DNA from: Pseudomonas fragi
GTDB lineage: Bacteria > Pseudomonadota > Gammaproteobacteria > Pseudomonadales > Pseudomonadaceae
DNA length: 64,000 bases
Assembly: GCF_025426255.1 (NCBI RefSeq)
Contig: NZ_CP104861.1
Location: 2,046,001-2,110,000, forward strand
Direction of reading: 5' to 3'
Part shown: positions 56,177 through 64,000 of the stretch, one piece after another
Layout of the letters: each line of letters starts with the position of its first letter
Numbering within the stretch: the stretch's first letter is position 1
Made by a program: the position numbers and the translations under genes
Notes under the pieces: model-generated
What the model saw: only the letters and a program-made list of their open reading frames with translations
What the model was told of the DNA's origin: nothing
The model's database searches: none

Positions 56177-58711
56177 ATGTACAAGTGTCGCAGCAGGGCG
56201 CAGTGGGTCGGCTTTACATTCAGTGCATTGGCCTTGGCAATTGCCAGCGAGCGTCTGAGCGCCGCCGAGGCATCGAGTATTGGCGCCACCGAGCACGTTG
56301 AAGTGGTCGGGCAGGCGGTAAGCCTAGACAAGGCGCTCAAGCAACAGCGCAATTCGGACAATATCGAAAGCGTAGTGCATGCCGATGGCGTAGCGCAGTT
56401 GCCGGACGCCAACGTCGCCGAAGCGGTGCAACGCTTGCCCGGCATCAGCATTGAACGCGATCAGGGCGAAGGCCGTTTCGTCAGCGTACGTGGTCTGGGG
56501 CCGGATCTGAACAGCGTGACCATCAACGGTACGCTGGTGCCGTCGCCGGAAAGTGCGCGCCGCGCCGTGGCGCTGGACGTATTGCCATCCGAACTGGTGC
56601 AGTCGCTGTCGGTGATCAAGACCCTGACCCCGGACATGGACGCCAACTCCCTGGGCGGCACGGTGGATGTGCAAAGCCTGTCGGCGTTTGACCATAAAGG
56701 TCTGTTCTACACCGGTAGCACCGAAGCCGGGTACAACAAGAACAGCCATCAAACCAGCCCCAAGGTATCGGGCGCCATCAGTGACCGTTTCAGCCTCGGT
56801 GACGGCATCGACAACTTCGGTGTAGCGGCAGCCCTGAGCTGGAATAAACGCGACTTTCGCTCGGACAACGTCGAAACCGGGGGCGACTGGGATTTCAGCG
56901 ATGGTGCAAAACTCAACAGTTTCGAGCAGCGGGTGTATGACATCAGCCGCGAACGCACCGGCGGCGGCCTGAACTTCGACTACAAGCCCGATGACGACAC
57001 CAGCCTGTACCTGCGCACGCTATACAGCCGCTTCAAGGACAGTGAAACCCGCAACTCTACCGCCTTCGAATTTGCCGACCCACAGGCCGAGGGCGAGGTG
57101 GGTAAGACCAAGACCAAACGCAAGCTCAAACAGCGCGAAGAAACCCAGGAAATCCAGTCTTACGTCTTCGGTGGTGAACGCATGCTGGGCCTGTGGACCC
57201 TGAGCGGGCAGGCCGGTTACAGCGAATCCAGCGAAGACAATCCGGGGGGCATTTCCGGGGCCACTTTCAAAGGAAATTCCAGCGTCGGTAACGGTGGTTT
57301 CTATGACACCGAAAAGCCGCGGCCCATCATCGGTGCAGGCTTTTATGACCCCGCCAACTTCAGCCTCGACAAGGTGGACTGGCAGGAGCAACACACCAAA
57401 GACACCGAGAAGAATATCCGCCTCGACCTGGCCCGCGACTACGACGTGCAGGGCTATGCCTCCCAGGTCAAATTCGGCGGCAAGGTCAGCCGTCGCAACA
57501 AGGACAACGACCTCGAAGCCTGGTCCTACAAGAATTTCTCGGATTTGGGCTTTAGCGACGAACAGCTGAACCTCAGCCAGTTCAACAAGGGCAACCTGCA
57601 TTACAACCTCGGCCAGTACGGCCCAGGTATCAGTGGCGGGGCAATCAAGAACCTGATTGGCGGCTTGAACCCCAACGATTTCTACGATGAGCAAACATCT
57701 CGGGCCAATGACTTCGCCATGCGTGAAGACATCAACTCGGCCTACCTGATGAACACCGTCGATATCGACGACTGGCGCTTTATCGCGGGCATGCGCTACG
57801 AGGGCACTGAGTTCGAGGCCAAGGGCACTGGCGTGCGCGATGGCGCCTTCGAAGCTCAAGACACCAAGCGTAACTACCATCACTGGTTGCCGGGGCTGCA
57901 TGCCCGTTACCAGTTGGCGAAAAACACCCAGGTGCGAGCAGCCTGGACCAACTCCGTAGTGCGCCCGACCTTTGGCCAGTTGGCACCGGGGTTTGTGATC
58001 GAAGATGACAAGGCCGAGTTCGGTAACCCCAACCTCAAGCCGCTGGAGTCGAGCAACTTCGACCTCGGTATCGAGCACTTTATGGGGCAGGCGGGCACGG
58101 TATCGGCGTTCCTCTTCTACAAGGACATCAAGAACTTCGTCTACAACAACGACCTGGCCGGCAGTGGCGAGTGGGTCGACTTCACCGAGGCTCACAGCTA
58201 CGCCAACGGCGACAGTGCCAAGCTCTACGGCCTGGAGCTGGCCTACTCGCAGAAATTTGACTGGCTGCCAGCACCCTGGAACGGCGTGATCCTGGGGGCC
58301 AACAGCACCTTCAGTCGCTCCAGCGCCAGCATCAAAGGGTTCGATGCGGCGACCGGGACCGACATGAAGCGCGATATCGATTTGCCGAACCAGTCCAATA
58401 CCGTCGGCAACCTGATGCTCGGCTGGGAAGACGACAAGCTGAGCCTGCGCCTGTCGGCCAACTACAAGTCGGACTACCTCTACGAGCTGGCCGGGGTCAA
58501 CGACAAGGCCCACGACACCCATGTCGATGCGCAGACTTTTGTCGACTTCAGCGCCCGCTACTCGCTGACCAAAAATCTGCAGATCAAGTTCGACGCCCAG
58601 AACCTGACTGACCAGCCGTACTTCGTTTACAGCGGCAACCGTCGCTACAACAACCAGTACGAAGAATACGGCCCGACCTACTCGCTGGGCCTGACCTTCA
58701 CCCACTTTTAA
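56177..58711 (+). CDS. TonB-dependent receptor, phytase-linked
   Basis: An 844-residue outer-membrane receptor of the large Xanthomonas/Caulobacter-type group. A signal peptide (about 1-30) is followed at 39-45 by a TonB box (EHVEVVG). The plug has VAEAVQRLPGISIERDQGEG, RFVSVRGLGPDLNSVTINGT and DANSLGGTVDV, and the barrel ends in LTFTHF. There is no STN signalling domain, unlike the two siderophore receptors in this window. Control by a Pho box and linkage to phytase suggest the ligand is phytate, a metal-phytate complex or a lower inositol phosphate; this is inference. The ATG after GGGGGAGGG is chosen over an upstream frame. Confidence 0.88.
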   Translation: MYKCRSRAQWVGFTFSALALAIASERLSAAEASSIGATEHVEVVGQAVSLDKALKQQRNSDNIESVVHADGVAQLPDANVAEAVQRLPGISIERDQGEGRFVSVRGLGPDLNSVTINGTLVPSPESARRAVALDVLPSELVQSLSVIKTLTPDMDANSLGGTVDVQSLSAFDHKGLFYTGSTEAGYNKNSHQTSPKVSGAISDRFSLGDGIDNFGVAAALSWNKRDFRSDNVETGGDWDFSDGAKLNSFEQRVYDISRERTGGGLNFDYKPDDDTSLYLRTLYSRFKDSETRNSTAFEFADPQAEGEVGKTKTKRKLKQREETQEIQSYVFGGERMLGLWTLSGQAGYSESSEDNPGGISGATFKGNSSVGNGGFYDTEKPRPIIGAGFYDPANFSLDKVDWQEQHTKDTEKNIRLDLARDYDVQGYASQVKFGGKVSRRNKDNDLEAWSYKNFSDLGFSDEQLNLSQFNKGNLHYNLGQYGPGISGGAIKNLIGGLNPNDFYDEQTSRANDFAMREDINSAYLMNTVDIDDWRFIAGMRYEGTEFEAKGTGVRDGAFEAQDTKRNYHHWLPGLHARYQLAKNTQVRAAWTNSVVRPTFGQLAPGFVIEDDKAEFGNPNLKPLESSNFDLGIEHFMGQAGTVSAFLFYKDIKNFVYNNDLAGSGEWVDFTEAHSYANGDSAKLYGLELAYSQKFDWLPAPWNGVILGANSTFSRSSASIKGFDAATGTDMKRDIDLPNQSNTVGNLMLGWEDDKLSLRLSANYKSDYLYELAGVNDKAHDTHVDAQTFVDFSARYSLTKNLQIKFDAQNLTDQPYFVYSGNRRYNNQYEEYGPTYSLGLTFTHF

Positions 58712-58730
58712 ATGCTCGATGGCCTCCTGT

Positions 58731-58752
58731 TGGAGCGGGCTTGCTCGCGATA
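58731..58752. repeat. Single family-A REP unit
   Basis: One arm (TGGAGCGGGCTTGCTCGCGA) of the family-A REP without its inverted partner lies in the 84-bp gap between receptor and phytase genes. Its own small stem (GAGCGGGCTTGCTC) could modulate or protect the transcript. Confidence 0.6.
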
Positions 58753-58795
58753 CAGGCAACGCGGTCTCACATCTCTATATGGACTGGCATCACCC

Positions 58796-60712
58796 ATGAC
58801 TCATCTATTCAAACGCCAACCTCGACTGCTGCCCCTGCTGATCTGCCTGAGCGCAGGTAGCGTCCAGGCGGCCACCGAACTGGTCGCTCCGACATTGCAG
58901 CAATGGTCCACCAGCCAGGCCCAGGCCCTGAGCTACTTGCCGAATGGCGCAGGCGACGAACGCCTGTCGGTCAGCAAGCGCGAAGGTCTGCTGTTGCTCG
59001 ATAAGCAGGGTAAAACCCTGAGCCGGGTGCCGGGCGCGTTTGCCGGGCTGGACAGCCGTGCGCTGGGTGCTCAGGTATTGGTCGCCAGCAATGACAAGGA
59101 CAAGCAGCAAGTCGCGCTGTTCAGCCTCGACCCCAAGAGCCATGAATGGCAGGCGCCGTCTTATCTGCCCGCCCGTGACTATGCGGTGAATGGCGTGTGC
59201 CTGTATCAGGACGATGCGAGCAATATCTACTTGTTTACCGTGGGCGAAGAGGGCAAGGGTGAACAGTGGCTGGTCGCCGCCGACAGTCAGCGTCTGCAAC
59301 AACCGCTGCTGGTACGCAGCCTGCCATTGCCGCCGCAAGCCAAGTTCTGCCAAGTCGATGACGGCGCGCAGAACCTGTTCGTCAACGAAGAGAATGTCGG
59401 CTGGTGGGCCTATCCGGCGCATGCCGAGGCCGATGTAAAGCGCACCCCTGTGGCCTTGGTCGAGCCCTTCGGCAATGTGAAAAAAACGGCCGGGGCCATG
59501 GCGCTGGTGCCGGGCGGGATGCTTGGGCTTGATCCAGAAGCAGCGCAGTTGCAGCTCTATCAGCAGCAGGGCAAAGGCTGGGCACCGGCGGCCAGCCTGG
59601 CGCTGGCCGGTGTGGTCGAGCCTGAGCACCTGGCGCTGCGCCAGACCGCGCAAGGTCTTGAACTGCTGGTACAGGACGGCGCCAGCGGCAAGCTGTATGA
59701 AGGCGCGCTGGACTGGAAAGCCACGCCGGTGAGCCTGGCGCCGGTATTGCCGAGCGTAAGGCCTGGGGTGCAAACCGAGGTGGTGATGAGTCAGGGCGAT
59801 GCGGCGGATGACCCGGCGATCTGGGTCCATCCGCATACTCCGGCCCTGAGTCGGGTGCTGGGCACCAATAAACAGCAGGGCCTTGAAGTCTACGACCTGC
59901 AAGGCAAGCGTGTGCAGCATTTGCCGGTAGGGCGCCTGAATAACGTCGATATACGCCCGGGCTTCACCTTGGGCTCGCGCACCGTAGACCTGGCAGTGGC
60001 GACCAATCGTGATCACAACAGCCTGAGCGTGTTCAGCATTGATCGCGCCACCGGTGAACTGCAGGAGGCTGGCGAGATAGCCACCCCGGTCAAGGACATC
60101 TACGGGCTGTGTCTGTTCAAGGCGCCAACGGGCGAGATCTACAGTTTTGCCAACGACAAGGACGGCACTTTTGTGCAGCACCGCTTGTTCGCCAAGGGTG
60201 ACAAGGTCGATGGCGAACTGGTGCGCCAGTTCAAGGTTGCAACCCAGCCCGAAGGCTGTGTGGCAGATGACCGCAACCAGCGGCTGTTTCTCGGCGAAGA
60301 GGATGTTGCGGTATGGGCAGTGGATGCCCGTCCCGACCAGCCAGCGACCCTCACTCATGTGATCAAGGTCGGTGAGCAGGTGCACGACGATATTGAAGGT
60401 ATGGGCCTGTATCAGACCGAAAAAGACAACTACCTGGTGATCTCAAGCCAAGGCAACGACAGCTATGTGGTGGTCGATGCCGAGCCGCCTTACGCCCTGC
60501 GTGGCGCGTTTCGGGTGGGGGTGAATGCCGCCGCGGGGATTGATGGCGCGTCGGAGACCGATGGCCTGGATGTGACTTCGGCCAACCTCGGCGGCCCCTG
60601 GAGCAAAGGCTTGCTGGTGGTGCAGGACGGCCGCAAGCGAATGCCCGAGCAGGCGCAGAACTTCAAGTACATCCCCTGGAGCGAAGTGGCCAAGGCGCTG
60701 CACTTGCCATAA
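58796..60712 (+). CDS. Two-domain beta-propeller phytase
   Basis: A 638-residue secreted phytase that should release phosphate from Ca-phytate (3-phytase activity). The signal peptide ends near SVQA (24-25). The C-terminal propeller (about 325-638) has the family hallmarks: DDPAIWVHP at 338-346, GLEVYDLQGKRVQ, LNNVDIRPGF at 381-390, and the acidic LFLGEEDVAVW blade. The N-terminal half (about 30-320) looks like a second, degenerate propeller (NLFVNEENVGWWAY echoes the same blade) and lacks the DDPA motif. Tandem BPPs are known, the weak domain aiding activity. The start ATG begins MTHLFKRQ; longer frames run through the REP unit. Confidence 0.9.
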   Translation: MTHLFKRQPRLLPLLICLSAGSVQAATELVAPTLQQWSTSQAQALSYLPNGAGDERLSVSKREGLLLLDKQGKTLSRVPGAFAGLDSRALGAQVLVASNDKDKQQVALFSLDPKSHEWQAPSYLPARDYAVNGVCLYQDDASNIYLFTVGEEGKGEQWLVAADSQRLQQPLLVRSLPLPPQAKFCQVDDGAQNLFVNEENVGWWAYPAHAEADVKRTPVALVEPFGNVKKTAGAMALVPGGMLGLDPEAAQLQLYQQQGKGWAPAASLALAGVVEPEHLALRQTAQGLELLVQDGASGKLYEGALDWKATPVSLAPVLPSVRPGVQTEVVMSQGDAADDPAIWVHPHTPALSRVLGTNKQQGLEVYDLQGKRVQHLPVGRLNNVDIRPGFTLGSRTVDLAVATNRDHNSLSVFSIDRATGELQEAGEIATPVKDIYGLCLFKAPTGEIYSFANDKDGTFVQHRLFAKGDKVDGELVRQFKVATQPEGCVADDRNQRLFLGEEDVAVWAVDARPDQPATLTHVIKVGEQVHDDIEGMGLYQTEKDNYLVISSQGNDSYVVVDAEPPYALRGAFRVGVNAAAGIDGASETDGLDVTSANLGGPWSKGLLVVQDGRKRMPEQAQNFKYIPWSEVAKALHLP

Positions 60713-60759
60713 GCCGGTCATTTAAGTCGCTTATAAATACCCCTTACTGGAGTCACAAC

Positions 60760-61470
60760 ATGCACACAACCATGGAACACATGACAATCTGGGGACTGAT
60801 CAGCGACGCGAGCCTGCTGGTCAAGGGCGTGATGCTGACCTTGCTGGTGGCATCGCTGTTGAGCTGGTTTTTGATCGTGCGCCGCAGCGCCATTTTGCGC
60901 CGCAGCGAACGCGATATGGACAGCTTCGCGCAGCGGTTGCGGGCTCAGGGCGAACTGAATGCGCTGTACCGGGAAAGCCGTGACGCCAGCGATGCAGATG
61001 CGGGGGCCGGGCAGGTGTTTAGCGCCGCCTACAGTGAATACGCCCAACTCAGACAGCAGCCCGGAGTGGATGCCGAAGGTGTGATGCAGGGCGTTGAGCG
61101 GGCACTGTATGTGGCCATCAGCGAGCAGGAAATTCGCCTGGAGAAAGGCCTGCAGTTTTTGGCCACCGTGGGTTCGGTGAGCCCCTATATCGGATTGTTT
61201 GGCACGGTGTGGGGGATCATGAATTCCTTTATCGGTTTGTCCCAGGTGCAACAGGCAACGCTGTCCACCGTCGCTCCGGGTATTGCTGAAGCCCTGATCG
61301 CTACCGCCATTGGCCTGTTTGCGGCGATACCAGCAGTGATTGCCTATAACCGTTTCTCGGCCCGTGGCCAGACCCTGCTGACCCGTTATTACAGCCTCGG
61401 CAATGAAGTTCAGATGCGCTTGTACCGCAACCTGCATACCGGTTCGCGGAACATGTCTGCCGTCGCTTGA
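60760..61470 (+). CDS. exbB: ExbB/TolQ-type proton channel protein
   Basis: A 236-residue MotA/TolQ/ExbB proton-channel subunit with three membrane helices (about 17-40, 128-150 and 165-190). The family signature LATVGSVSPYIGLFGTVWGI leads helix 2, and APGIAEALIATAIGLFAAIPA lies in helix 3. Length and wording are closer to TolQ than to classical ExbB, but co-location with a TonB receptor and a TonB protein makes it the energiser of this operon. It starts 47 bp after the phytase stop. Confidence 0.88.
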   Translation: MHTTMEHMTIWGLISDASLLVKGVMLTLLVASLLSWFLIVRRSAILRRSERDMDSFAQRLRAQGELNALYRESRDASDADAGAGQVFSAAYSEYAQLRQQPGVDAEGVMQGVERALYVAISEQEIRLEKGLQFLATVGSVSPYIGLFGTVWGIMNSFIGLSQVQQATLSTVAPGIAEALIATAIGLFAAIPAVIAYNRFSARGQTLLTRYYSLGNEVQMRLYRNLHTGSRNMSAVA

Positions 61471-61484
61471 AAGGGAGTATCAAC

Positions 61485-61931
61485 ATGCTTGCTCGACCAC
61501 AGCGCAAACACGGGCCCAAGGCCGAAATGAACGTAGTGCCTTACATCGACGTGATGCTGGTGCTGCTGGTGATCTTTATGGTGACCGCGCCGATGCTGAC
61601 CCAGGGGGTAAAAATCGAACTGCCGAAAGTTGCCAGCGAAGCGCTGGTCAATGACAGTCAGCAAAAAATCCTGACGTTGTCGGTCAAGGCCGAGGGCGGT
61701 TATTACTGGAATCTGGGCAGCGAACTGGACACCAGGAACCAGACCGACAGCGCCGTCAGCCTTGAAGAGTTGCAAGCCAAGGTCAGCCAGGTGGTGGCGC
61801 AAGACAGCAACACCCAGGTCTATATCCGTGCTGACAACGAGGCGGGTTACGGCAGCGTGGTCAAGGCCATGGCTGCCCTTCAACAAGGTGGAGTGAGCAA
61901 CCTGGGGCTGGTGACCGAGGCCCCGCAATGA
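61485..61931 (+). CDS. exbD: ExbD/TolR-type protein
   Basis: A 148-residue bitopic partner of the ExbB-type channel. A short cytoplasmic tail is followed by one membrane helix with the essential aspartate (MNVVPYIDVMLVLLVIFMV, Asp near residue 22), then a periplasmic domain ending GGVSNLGLVTEAP. The ATG after AAAGGGAG is used, leaving 14 bp to exbB. The stop overlaps the tonB start by four bases. Confidence 0.9.
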   Translation: MLARPQRKHGPKAEMNVVPYIDVMLVLLVIFMVTAPMLTQGVKIELPKVASEALVNDSQQKILTLSVKAEGGYYWNLGSELDTRNQTDSAVSLEELQAKVSQVVAQDSNTQVYIRADNEAGYGSVVKAMAALQQGGVSNLGLVTEAPQ

Positions 61932-62698
61932 GTGCCGCGCTGATGCACGGCCAGTTGGCGCAGGCGCCGCCGATGCCCTGGACCCGGATGTGGCACAACA
62001 GCCAGGCGCTGGTGGTCAGCGTTGCCTTGCACAGCACCGTCGTGGCCTTTTTGGTACTGGGCTGGAGCATGGAGCAATCGTTGCCGGAGCCTACGCCCTC
62101 GACCCTGAAAACCCGGCTGGTGATGTTGCCGGCCGAACCGGTCGTGGCGCCAGCGGCACCCGAGCCGGTGCAGGTGGTGGCACCGGCGCCGGTGGTCGAG
62201 GTGAAACCTGAGGTGGTAAAGCCCAAGGTCGACCCGCAGATACAGGCGCGCAAGCTGGAGCAGGCAGTGCTGGCGCGCAAGCGTGTGGAGGCGCAGAAAC
62301 AGGCGCAAGCGGAGCAACGGGAAGCCGCGCAGGTTGAGGCTCAGCGCCAGCAGGCAATGGCGGAACAGGCCCGGATTGCAGCGGCGGATAATGCCCGGCG
62401 AGCACAACAGGCCGCTGCGGCAGCAGATGTGCGCCAGTACCTGCCCATCAGCAAACAAGCTCCCGATTACCCGCAGCGTGCGCTGGACAAGGGCATTGAA
62501 GGTGATTGTACGGTGGAGTACTCGGTGACACCCCAGGGCAAAGTCGACAACCCCAAGGTGGTGGGTAACTGTCACCCAGCGTTTATCCGGCCTTCACTGG
62601 TGGCGGCGGCGACGTTCCGTTATCAGCCACGGCTGGTCGATGGCCAACCGGTGACAGTCCCGGGAGTGCGCAATACCTTTCACTACAAGATCCAGTAA
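61928..62698 (+). CDS. tonB: TonB family energy transducer
   Basis: A 256-residue protein with a membrane anchor at about 26-46 (ALVVSVALHSTVVAFLVLGW, including the key histidine). A Pro/Val/Ala/Glu-rich then Ala/Gln/Arg-rich helical periplasmic spacer follows (about 60-165), resembling TolA. The C-terminal TonB domain (about 175-256) has APDYPQRALDKGIEGDCTVEYS and the FHYKI end. It is coupled by ATGA overlap to exbD. It would contact the TonB box of the operon's receptor and, with ExbB/ExbD, form a dedicated complex separate from the housekeeping TonB. Confidence 0.9.
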   Translation: MSAALMHGQLAQAPPMPWTRMWHNSQALVVSVALHSTVVAFLVLGWSMEQSLPEPTPSTLKTRLVMLPAEPVVAPAAPEPVQVVAPAPVVEVKPEVVKPKVDPQIQARKLEQAVLARKRVEAQKQAQAEQREAAQVEAQRQQAMAEQARIAAADNARRAQQAAAAADVRQYLPISKQAPDYPQRALDKGIEGDCTVEYSVTPQGKVDNPKVVGNCHPAFIRPSLVAAATFRYQPRLVDGQPVTVPGVRNTFHYKIQ

Positions 62699-62720
62699 AC
62701 CTGAATTACCCGAATTACCT

Positions 62721-62828
62721 GTAGCCGCTGAGGAGCGAAGCGAGGCTGCGATAAGGGCCGCAGGACCTTCAAGATTTCAGGGTCGCTGCGCAACCCATCG
62801 CAGCCTCGCTTCGCTCCTCAGCGGCTAC
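62721..62828. repeat. Family-B inverted repeat element
   Basis: Arms of 30 bp (GTAGCCGCTGAGGAGCGAAG... and its near-perfect complement ending CTCCTCAGCGGCTAC) enclose about 50 bp. This is the best-paired member of the family in the window. It starts 23 bp after the tonB stop and probably ends the phytase operon transcript. Confidence 0.8.
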
Positions 62829-62908
62829 GCGCATGATTGACAGGCATCAAGACCCATAGGCTGCACTTGACCTATGCTGCATGCGATTTCAAGCTCAAGG
62901 AAATGGCC

Positions 62909-64000
62909 ATGAACGCGCCTGCAACCACCCCTACGCCTGCAACGGCCAAAGCGAAACTCCCCATAGGCCTAGTGATTGCGGTGCTGGTCATGATCGGCAT
63001 CTTGCTGCTGCCATTGCCTGCCGACTTGCCCGTGGCCGGTCACCGCATGCTGGCGATCCTGGCGTTTGCCGTGGTGGTGTGGATCACCGAGGCCGTCTCG
63101 TACGAAGCCAGCGCCATCATGATCACCTCGCTTATGGCGTTTTTGATCGGCATGGCGCCTACCCTGGCCGATCCGTCAAAGCTCTACGGCACTTCCGCCG
63201 GTATCACCATGGCCCTGACCGGGTTCTCCAATGCCGCCCTGGCATTGGTAGCGGGTGCGTTGTTTATTGCCGCAGCCATGACCCATACCGGCCTGGACCG
63301 GCGTATTGCGTTGGTCACGCTGTCCCGTATCGGCACCAGCACCCGGCGCATACTGCTGGGGGCGATTGCGGTGACCATCCTGCTCAGTCTGGTGGTGCCC
63401 AGCGCCACGGCTCGCAGCGCTTGTGTGGTGCCGATCATGATGGGGGTGATCATGGCGTTTGGCGTAGACAAGCGCTCCAACATCGCTGCCGGGATCATGA
63501 TCGTGGTGGCTCAGGGCACCAGTATCTGGAACGTCGGGATTCAAACCGCGGCCGCGCAAAACCTGCTGACCGTGGGCTTTATGGACAAGATGCTCGGGGC
63601 CCGGGTGAACTGGCTCGACTGGCTGATCGCCGGTGCGCCGTGGGCCATTATCATGTCGGCGGTACTGCTGTTTGTGGTACTGAAGATGCTCCCGCCCGAG
63701 AGCGACAGCATTCCCGGCGGCAAGGAAGCGGTTGAGAAATCACTGGCTGAACTGGGTCCGATGACCGGGCCGCAGAAACGCCTGATGGGTGTGTCCATCG
63801 CATTGCTGCTGGCTTGGGCCACCGAGGGCAAGTTACACAGCTTCGACACCACGTCGACCACCTATGCCGGTTTGGTATTTTTGCTGTTACCACGCTTTGG
63901 CGTGATGACCTGGAAAGACGTGCAGTCGCGGATTCCGTGGGGCACGGTGATTGTGTTCGGGGTCGGTATCAGTCTGGGCACGGCCTTGCTGACCACCCAG
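62909..64000 (+). CDS. DASS/SLC13 family anion transporter, N-terminal part
   Basis: The coding frame is open from here to the right edge (at least 364 codons), so the C-terminus is missing. It is a polytopic membrane protein with the family's ITEAVSYEASAIMITSLMAF region and the first substrate motif VPSATARSACVVPIMMGVI. A second half begins with helices near residue 230. Relatives move di- and tricarboxylates, sulfate or phosphate, usually with sodium; the substrate here is not readable. The ATG six bases downstream of AAGGAAATG has better ribosome-site spacing than the ATG at 62903. It is separated from the phytase operon by a strong hairpin, so it is probably independently transcribed. Confidence 0.85.
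   Translation, partial: MNAPATTPTPATAKAKLPIGLVIAVLVMIGILLLPLPADLPVAGHRMLAILAFAVVVWITEAVSYEASAIMITSLMAFLIGMAPTLADPSKLYGTSAGITMALTGFSNAALALVAGALFIAAAMTHTGLDRRIALVTLSRIGTSTRRILLGAIAVTILLSLVVPSATARSACVVPIMMGVIMAFGVDKRSNIAAGIMIVVAQGTSIWNVGIQTAAAQNLLTVGFMDKMLGARVNWLDWLIAGAPWAIIMSAVLLFVVLKMLPPESDSIPGGKEAVEKSLAELGPMTGPQKRLMGVSIALLLAWATEGKLHSFDTTSTTYAGLVFLLLPRFGVMTWKDVQSRIPWGTVIVFGVGISLGTALLTTQ

Noticed and set aside
57020..58759. 579-codon minus-strand frame opposite the phytase-linked receptor, and the 526-codon one opposite the phytase
   Set aside because: Antisense shadows. The plus-strand products have signal peptides and full family motifs.
62881..63735. Plus-strand open frame overlapping the start of the anion transporter
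   Set aside because: Its translation is Arg/His/Gly-rich without membrane segments. The frame two bases over is open to the window edge and gives a clear DASS transporter.

Overview
This is a chromosomal window from a Pseudomonas of the P. fluorescens type in the broad sense. It contains the leuC-leuD-methyltransferase-leuB-asd-asd2-fimV-truA-trpF-accD-folC-SPOR-cvpA-purF-metZ core block, pyoverdine genes with exact PvdS promoter boxes, an ANR-controlled hydrogen cyanide operon, and two families of Pseudomonas-style REP inverted repeats. GC content and codon use look even throughout. I see no phage, integron, insertion sequence or CRISPR array.

Layout. 0-6.3 kb: the end of a GGDEF-EAL protein, an SDR oxidoreductase, and a FecI/FecR/TonB-receptor surface-signalling unit behind a Fur-like box. 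6.4-8.6 kb: an AGE-family sugar isomerase and a LysR regulator. 8.7-11.7 kb: hcnABC (hydrogen cyanide synthase), divergent from the LysR gene, with a class-II ANR promoter. 11.8-18.5 kb: fpvA, pvdE, pvdO and pvdM, with PvdS boxes upstream of pvdE and pvdM. pvdN and pvdP, which often sit beside these genes, are not here. 18.6-22.5 kb: pirin, a YcaC-like hydrolase, a thiolase and a LysR regulator. 22.6-41.0 kb: the conserved housekeeping block for leucine, aspartate-family, tryptophan, fatty-acid, folate, purine and methionine synthesis, plus the polar organiser FimV. 41.1-41.5 kb: a tRNA operon (Val, Asp, Asp). 41.7-47.2 kb: a DUF2242 lipoprotein, a 28-residue acidic small ORF, an AraC regulator, a nitrilase-fold protein without its catalytic residues, and FadH. 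47.3-53.7 kb: a basic or D-amino-acid uptake and catabolism cluster. It comprises an RpiR regulator, an ABC transporter, a D-amino-acid dehydrogenase and a divergent DpkA-type reductase, and resembles the D-lysine cluster of P. putida. 53.8-55.7 kb: a translationally coupled degenerate-GGDEF membrane protein and AraC regulator.

56.0-62.7 kb holds the most interesting unit. Four CTGTCAC/T half-sites at 11-bp spacing (a PhoB array with a -10 element 10 bp downstream) precede a TonB-dependent receptor, a two-domain beta-propeller phytase, and a private ExbB-ExbD-TonB set. Together these look like a phosphate-starvation-induced system for scavenging phytate at the cell envelope, with its own energy transducer. 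The window ends inside a DASS/SLC13-type anion transporter.

Functional assignments are by eye from protein motifs, lengths and gene order. No database search was run.
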